A stretch of DNA of 64,000 bases from Bolinopsis microptera (Eukaryota > Ctenophora > Tentaculata > Lobata > Bolinopsidae), in assembly GCF_026151205.1 (NCBI RefSeq), contig NC_087073.1, positions 6,469,001 to 6,533,000 on the forward strand, read 5' to 3'. The translations under genes and the position numbers were made by a program. The notes beneath the pieces were generated by a model that searched no databases, was not told the origin of the DNA, and saw only the letters and a program-made list of their open reading frames with translations. Below are positions 58,880-64,000 of this stretch, in pieces (position 1 is the stretch's first letter; each line of letters starts with the position of its first letter).

Positions 58880-59005
58880 CCATGTGTATACGCGTACTGC
58901 GTGACGCGCTTGTTTCACAAGTTGAATATTTATCCTTTGCCGCCTATGGCCTACGGCGGTCGCGCGCTACTGCAAGCGAGAGGGCTCTGGTTAGAGCAAG
59001 TGTTG
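58880..59005 (+). repeat. ACGCGTACTGCGTGACGCGC repeat, copy 1
   Basis: Contains AGCCATGTGTATACGCGTAC, GTGACGCGCTTGTTTCACAA and CTACTGCAAGCGAGAGGGCT. It is repeated at 59319-59445 and, inverted and shortened, at 60013-60098. The inner GCCGCC...GGCGGTC segment can pair with itself. Confidence 0.85.
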
Positions 59006-59318
59006 CCCAGTAACGCAGCGCGCTACAAGAACTTGTTATATCCGGCCTAAAAATCTTTGATGCAATCAAAATTTTGAGTTTGTCCTACCAGTAAGTACAC
59101 CGTAAGACATAACTCATCGGACCTTATTTGGAGGGACAGTTATTGAACGCTGGAGGCCCTAACGTTCATTTTAATGTCTGTTCAAATAAAGTCCGTTCAT
59201 TTTATAAGGTCCGTCCAATACAAGTTAAAGTCCGTTGAATTTTTTCAAAAATTTTCCACTTCGAACTTTGTCCAAAATATGAGTATGACAACTATGAGTA
59301 TGAGAACTTAATTCACAT

Positions 59319-59447
59319 AGCCATGTATATACGCGTACTGCGTGACGCGCTTGTTTCACAAGTGACAAGTAGAATATACTACTTTGCCGCCTTCGGCGGT
59401 CGCGCGCTACTGCAAGCGAGATCAGAGGGCTCTGGTTAGAGCAAAGA
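59319..59447 (+). repeat. ACGCGTACTGCGTGACGCGC repeat, copy 2
   Basis: The same block as 58880-59005 with a small insertion (AGTGACAAGTAG) and a 4-bp expansion in AGCGAGATCAGAGGGCT. Confidence 0.85.
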
Positions 59448-59524
59448 AATTTATTGTGCCGTAAGTTAACGACGCAAAGGTTCCCCTATTGGTCTGCCGG
59501 AGGCACAGAAAACTTTACTAGTAT

Positions 59525-59743
59525 ATGATGTTTTCAAGTAAAGGGTCATGGTCCGGTCACGGTCACTTGGTGGAAAAAGTCAACGAAATTATGGCACTCA
59601 ACAACATAGTTCACAAGGTAGTCCCTGCCAACATGACAAACTTATTCCAGACGCTAGATATTACGGTAAATCGTGTTGCCAAGGACATCGTCCGATGTTG
59701 TTATAGTTCATATTACTCAGGGGAGGTAATGAAACAGTGCTAG
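59525..59743 (+). pseudogene. DDE_1-type transposase fragment
   Basis: A 72-codon frame containing VVPANMTNLFQTLDITVNRV, which follows the (P)xNxTxxxQxLDxxVN motif near the last catalytic residue of pogo/CENPB-like DDE_1 transposases, then AKDIVRCCYSSYYSG. Only this C-terminal piece is open. The first two catalytic Asp regions are not recognisable upstream, so it cannot act. Confidence 0.7.
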
Positions 59744-60012
59744 GCCTAGGAAAGCTCCACGTGATGTTAAGGTTAACATATGTACAGCTGAAGTTGTGTA
59801 AGAGTAAGATAAAACCACGTCACGCCGATTGGCTTATAAAAGTTAACACTGAAATGCAGGACCGCGACCATACCAGGGTAGTTTGATAAAAAAGTTTCCA
59901 TAAAGCTAGAAATCACTGATGCTTTAAGCCTGGGCTATTTCCGCTCCTACTAAATCGCTCGCCCAAATTTTAAGAAAATTATTGTGAAAAGGCCCTTTAG
60001 GTTGCTTTAATT

Positions 60013-60098
60013 AAACCAGAGCCCTTTCGCTTGCAGTAGCGTTGTGAAACAAGCGCGTCACCAGTCACGCAGTACGCGTATACACATGGCTATGTAAA
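60013..60098 (-). repeat. ACGCGTACTGCGTGACGCGC repeat, inverted copy 3
   Basis: AGCCCTTTCGCTTGCAGTAG, GTGAAACAAGCGCGTCAC and ACGCGTATACACATGGCT are the reverse complement of parts of copies 1 and 2, with the middle deleted. Confidence 0.8.
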
Positions 60099-60273
60099 CC
60101 CTTTAGGTATGAAGTTGATGTAAATCGGTGTATTTTTGGACGCTGATTCCGAATCACCCCCCATTGCCCATGACGTGACGTAGGGTAAAAATGCTTCCCT
60201 GGAGAGTTATGAGCAAAAAACCGTTCTGGTCACGTGACAGGCTAGTAAAACATGAATTCGATTGTTTAGGGCT

Positions 60274-60353
60274 CGGGTTAGGGTTAGGGTTGTGGTACGG
60301 GTTATAATTATAGCTTCGGTGTTATGGTTAGGGTTAGGGTTGGTATTAGGGTT
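60274..60353 (+). repeat. Short interstitial TTAGGG runs
   Basis: Two clusters of GGGTTAGGGTTAGGGTT and GGTTAGGGTTAGGGTTGG about 35 bp apart. This is the animal telomere motif, but only two to three units each, inside a transposon. Confidence 0.8.
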
Positions 60354-60589
60354 TATGTAAAACCGTTTTGTACTGCTGCAAAACCATAAAAACCAAAATA
60401 ACGTGAAATTTTTGGGCGAGCGAATTAGTAAAAGCCGACTATTTCATGCACGATAACCCATTTGATATGAATAAAAGATGATATGTGCTATATTAGACAC
60501 TGATCATGTACATATATTTTAACATTTTTACTGCTTAGCCTTAACGATTGTTTTTCATACTTACTGTATTTGTAGCGCGATGCACTACT

Positions 60590-60690
60590 GGGTCGCGCGC
60601 GCATCAAATAATGCTTCTTCGGTAGATCGGCGAGATGCACCACTGTGCCTCACCGAGCTGCGAAGGATTGACATCGTGAATCAATCACAG
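60590..60690 (-). repeat. CpG-rich dispersed repeat, inverted copy
   Basis: GTAGATCGGCGAGATGCACC and GAGCTGCGAAGGATTGACAT are the reverse complement of 22215-22280. Directly to the right are short repeats of CCCCCTTTACTATT (60738-60790) and a palindromic GGAGGCGGCGGCC core (60835-60870). Confidence 0.7.
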
Positions 60691-62260
60691 TGCTGGCAAG
60701 CACGAGCGGTGTCTTTATTGGGGTTATACTATGTACCCCCTTTACTATTGTACCCCCTTTACTATTATACCCCCTTTACACCCCCTTTGGTACACGTCGG
60801 AAGCCTCTTTCGTGCACGCGAAGCGTGCACTCCGGCCGGAGGCGGCGGCCGAAGGCCGCCGCCTCCGACAGGAGTTTTTCAGGCATTAAGACTCATCGGA
60901 AGTCGCTCAGCAGATATATTTTTAGTTGAAAACATTCTAATTTGATGTCAAAGATGACAGGAATAAAAAATAGTTATGCCAAGATTTTTAAGAAATTTGC
61001 ATAAAATACTCGCCAGCACTGTTATACGAAATTCGGTAAAAAACCCAAAATCGCCATATTCAGGTGCCTTAAAAACCATGTTAAAATTGAGTTAGAGATC
61101 TGAAATTTTTTAGGGCGTCTAGACGTTGACCAAATCGACTGCAAAAAAAGTTTCAAGTTTCAGGAGCATCGGAAAATGGGTTTTCTAGAACCCCTGTTTT
61201 ACGACAGATTGTCGTGATATATACATACATATATGCCAGTGAATTATAGCCTGTATTTAAGTGTCCGTAAATTCTGAAGTATAAAAGATACAGCCATTTC
61301 GAACCACAGGTCTTGAAGATAATTGTTTAGACTTCAGTTTAGATTATGTTAAAAAGTAATTCAACGTCATCATCACCACTTGATGACGTCATCAAGTTAA
61401 CCATTTTTAAAACTTGATTTTTCACAAAGTAGTCATTTTTCAAATCGATTTTACGCCATTGAGGAGTAATTTTATTCAAAATTTGAGGAAATTTTCATCC
61501 TAGATAATTGTTTAAGCATTCTCAAAATCTACCGGAAAGTGTTTCTAGCTTGCTCCTTCATAAAGATATTCGCTATTGAAGTTAGTGCTTTTTTAAAGAA
61601 TAATTTTATAAAAACGCTAATTTTACGTTCTAGTATTCTCTGGTGTTACACCATCCCTTGGGTTGTGGAGCTCAATGTTGCTTCCTAAAGGTCTAAATTG
61701 TGTCATAGGCTAGTTTTAAAGTTAAAAATCGAAAAGTTGCACACGTGGGGCCACGCCCAAATTGATAGAAAATTGCTAAAATCACTGAAAATTGCTGTTT
61801 TCACCAATTTCTGTCAACTTTGGAGTGCCGTTGTGATAACAGTTCTTCTTGAAATACTTTGAAACTTTTTATACTTATCAAACTATATATAAAATACCAT
61901 CACGCAAAAATTGACGGTGATTCAATATTAGATGCGGACGCAACGTCCGCTCAAGGTTTGCACGTGCGAAAGGTAAAAATTTTGCTCATTCGTGATTTTG
62001 AACAAATTCTGCTTTGCCACGACAGTTTAATGTCATTATATATGAATTTAATGCCAACTTGAATGAGTATAAAGTGGCATATTCAGTCAGTGATCCGATC
62101 GACCGATATGCTTACCTAAACAAAAGCCTACCTAAAAACCTTTTTAAAGGAAAAATTTCGAAATTGTTGAAATCACCTCCCTATTAATATTAATGAAATT
62201 ATGAGTTTACATTTCGGCTTTGTAAAGTACCCTGACATTATAATCAAAAAGAGATTATAT

Positions 62261-62616
62261 TTGACCAAAACCCATAATCATGGGTAGAGTGGAGCGCTGC
62301 CAGTGTCTTTCTTTCCCGAACAAAAGGCAATGATATCAATTTGAATGACCGTTATCAAATGCAAAATTATACCGAGAATGAAATCGGTCGCTCGCTTTTC
62401 CCATTCATTTACAATTGAAATAGATTACATGTTATAAATCGAAACTTATTACAATTCGTAAGCCATGAATGAGTGGGAAAAGCGAGCGACCGATTTCATT
62501 CTCGGTATAATTTTGCATTTGATAACGGTCATTCAAATTGATATCATTGCCTTTTGTTCGGGAAAGAAAGACACTGGCAGCGCTCCACTCTACCCATGAT
62601 TATGGGTTTTGGTCAA
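62261..62616. repeat. Near-perfect palindrome, ~150-bp arms
   Basis: Left arm 62261-62410 and right arm 62466-62616 are reverse complements with almost no mismatch (outer ends TTGACCAAAACCCATAATCA and its complement). The loop is ~55 bp. The arms contain no open frame of note. Arm identity implies a recent origin or constant gene conversion. It may be a MITE inserted in the older DDE transposon. Confidence 0.95.
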
Positions 62617-63394
62617 ATTACTGTATAAAAATGGATTTAAAAATCATTTGCTGAAATAAAAAAATGTCAAAAAAATGAAAAAAATTCGGATTTTTGATGG
62701 TTTTAATGTTTGAATACCTTTTAGTTTTAATTCTAGCGTTCATATATTAATGTCCGTTCATAATTATGTCCGTTCATTTAATGTCCGTCCAAATAAGGTC
62801 CGATAAGGTATTCAAAGTTTAGCTTAGCATACATTTTTATAGCAGATTTTAAAATACATTTCTTAGACTTTAGCTTTATACTGTGTTCAATGCAATTCAT
62901 TATCTTACTATATATAAAACGATCAGACGATATATATCCGTGCCATTTTACTGACACCACGGCATCAACTTTAACGCGACTTTCCGAAAAAACTGTAAAA
63001 GATATACAACTGAAACTTTTTTGGCTGGGTCAAATTGCAATGCTTTAATGGCCTCCAAATCAGCATGAAAAAATAAAAAATTGGCCAAGGAATAGTGATT
63101 TCAGAGCCCAAAATTTGGACCCCCAAGTGGTGTCAAAAACGCGAATTAAATAGGTAATAATTATTTTAGTCTCTTGAGTCTTGACACCATTTAGAGTTAT
63201 ATTATACGGGTTCCTGATATAGTTATATTAATATATCGTCTCGCTTTATATATAGTAAGATGGTTGGGTCGCCAAATATAAAGGATGAGAAACATCGATT
63301 TTTTCACGGCTGCGTCGCTGACCTAGCTTGTTAGTCTAGTTGTTATTGCTTGATTCTCTTAGTCTTTGTAGGTTTATAACGTGCGCCGATAATT

Positions 63395-63545
63395 TGTTAT
63401 TGGACTCGTCGACGGTCTTGAAACAAAATATTTTAAGAGTATCACTTATTGGACGGCGCTCAGCCTGTCATTATATTCCGCCGAATCTCTATTCGTGTAT
63501 ATATATGTTTATGAAAATGATGGCCTGGGGTCCCCAGGTAACAGG
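63395..63545 (+). repeat. Dispersed repeat blocks matching 20.86-21.4 kb
   Basis: GGACTCGTCGACGGTCTTG, ATATTTTAAGAGTATCAC, GCTCAGCCTGTCATT and GGCCTGGGGTCCCCAGGTAA all recur from the left cluster, but here in a different order: the CGTCGACG block comes first. Either two elements abut or one family has been rearranged. Confidence 0.7.
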
Positions 63546-64000
63546 TATTGGTACCCGTTAAACTTTCGCGCGATACCTAGCATATCATTCATACGAAGTA
63601 AAACTAAAACACTTTTTTATTTTTGCTGATATTATCATCAAATTCAACGTAAACCGAAATTGGCAAGTCACAAATACAAAAATAAATTTCATTATTCATT
63701 ATATCAATCCGACCGTAATGCAAAAGATAAACTATATAGTGCAGGAGAAGGTTTACTGTCAATTTTGTAAAATTTGTGAAATTATTTCATATGTTATTAC
63801 CTACGGCTACAACATTGAACATACAAACTATCAGTAATACTTAGAAGTATAAAGTATATGCGCAGTTTTATCTGTAGCCATGATGCATGAACAATGAAAC
63901 GTACTACTGAACATATAGAAATTTGTTGGCCCGTGTACCAAAAGCCGGTCCCCAAATAATAATACATGCAAATATAATAGCGGTCATATGTGAAATGAAG
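63546..64000. other. No feature seen
   Basis: AT-rich DNA without a recognisable exon, RNA gene or repeat. Confidence 0.4.

Larger units (their letters stand above)
59117..62803. mobile_element. Decayed DDE-type DNA transposon with terminal inverted repeats
   Basis: The left end (59117 onward, TCGGACCTTATTTGGAGGGA) and the right end (up to 62803) are 22-bp inverted repeats with a single mismatch. Both subterminal zones carry direct copies of GTCCGTTCAT. Inside is a fragment of a DDE transposase, CpG-rich dispersed repeats, TTAGGG runs and a long palindrome. No clear target duplication was seen, so the superfamily is left open, although the transposase fragment points to the pogo/DDE_1 side. 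Confidence 0.65.

Noticed and set aside
60274-60353. Chromosome end or telomere
   Set aside because: Only two or three TTAGGG units per cluster, embedded in a transposon with sequence on both sides.
60580-60945. 121-codon plus-strand frame
   Set aside because: It covers CpG-rich dispersed repeat, CCCCCTTT repeats and a GC palindrome; composition-driven, with no domain.

Overview
This is animal (metazoan) nuclear DNA, roughly 37-39% GC, with GT-AG introns, several retrotransposon and DNA-transposon families, a tRNA-derived SINE, many mini- and microsatellites and short TTAGGG runs. I cannot place the lineage. Gene content and repeats fit a non-vertebrate animal with intermediate-sized introns (for example a cnidarian, ctenophore or mollusc), but nothing seen settles it. 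Few of the open reading frames in the window are whole genes: the conserved host genes are cut into exons of 40-200 nt and were assembled here by hand from splice sites, reading phase and family motifs.

Left part (1-24 kb). A 2.84-kb hAT-type foldback element (2286-5127) has a perfect 8-bp target duplication and arms of about 331-bp tandem repeats. It is followed by a small minus-strand gene that resembles the TP53INP/DOR autophagy and stress family (5372-6037). A complete Yippee-like zinc-binding gene (YPEL1-4 type, minus strand, 11251 to about 20051) has four visible exons. Its introns hold a (CT)n tract, a 7-bp array, a 33-bp minisatellite and a roughly 40-copy 31-bp minisatellite. Its last exon sits between two copies of a ~1-kb sequence, one of which is riddled with small indels. 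From 20.8 to 23 kb there is a patchwork of CpG-rich dispersed repeats.

Middle part (24-46 kb). The minus-strand gene CTDSPL2, a HAD-family CTD-like phosphatase, runs from 24422 to at least 41491 in eleven recognised exons; its first exon(s) were not found. A divergent class A GPCR gene lies on the plus strand (32430-37792), wholly inside an 11.7-kb CTDSPL2 intron.

Right part (46-64 kb). This is a transposon cluster. It starts with a tRNA-Gly-derived SINE, then a dead RT/RNase H LINE whose RT core has been tandemly triplicated as 1013-bp units. Next is a minus-strand repeat-associated ORF, split in frame by a TIR-bounded insertion (51189-57476). That insertion carries a two-ORF CR1/jockey-group LINE with both frames open. 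ORF1 fuses an AlkB-like 2-oxoglutarate/Fe(II) dioxygenase to an SGNH hydrolase, and ORF2 is an APE endonuclease plus reverse transcriptase. After it lies a 3.7-kb inverted-repeat DNA transposon with a DDE transposase scrap (59117-62803), containing a near-perfect 150-bp-arm palindrome. The AlkB-SGNH retrotransposon ORF1 is the most unusual item in the window.
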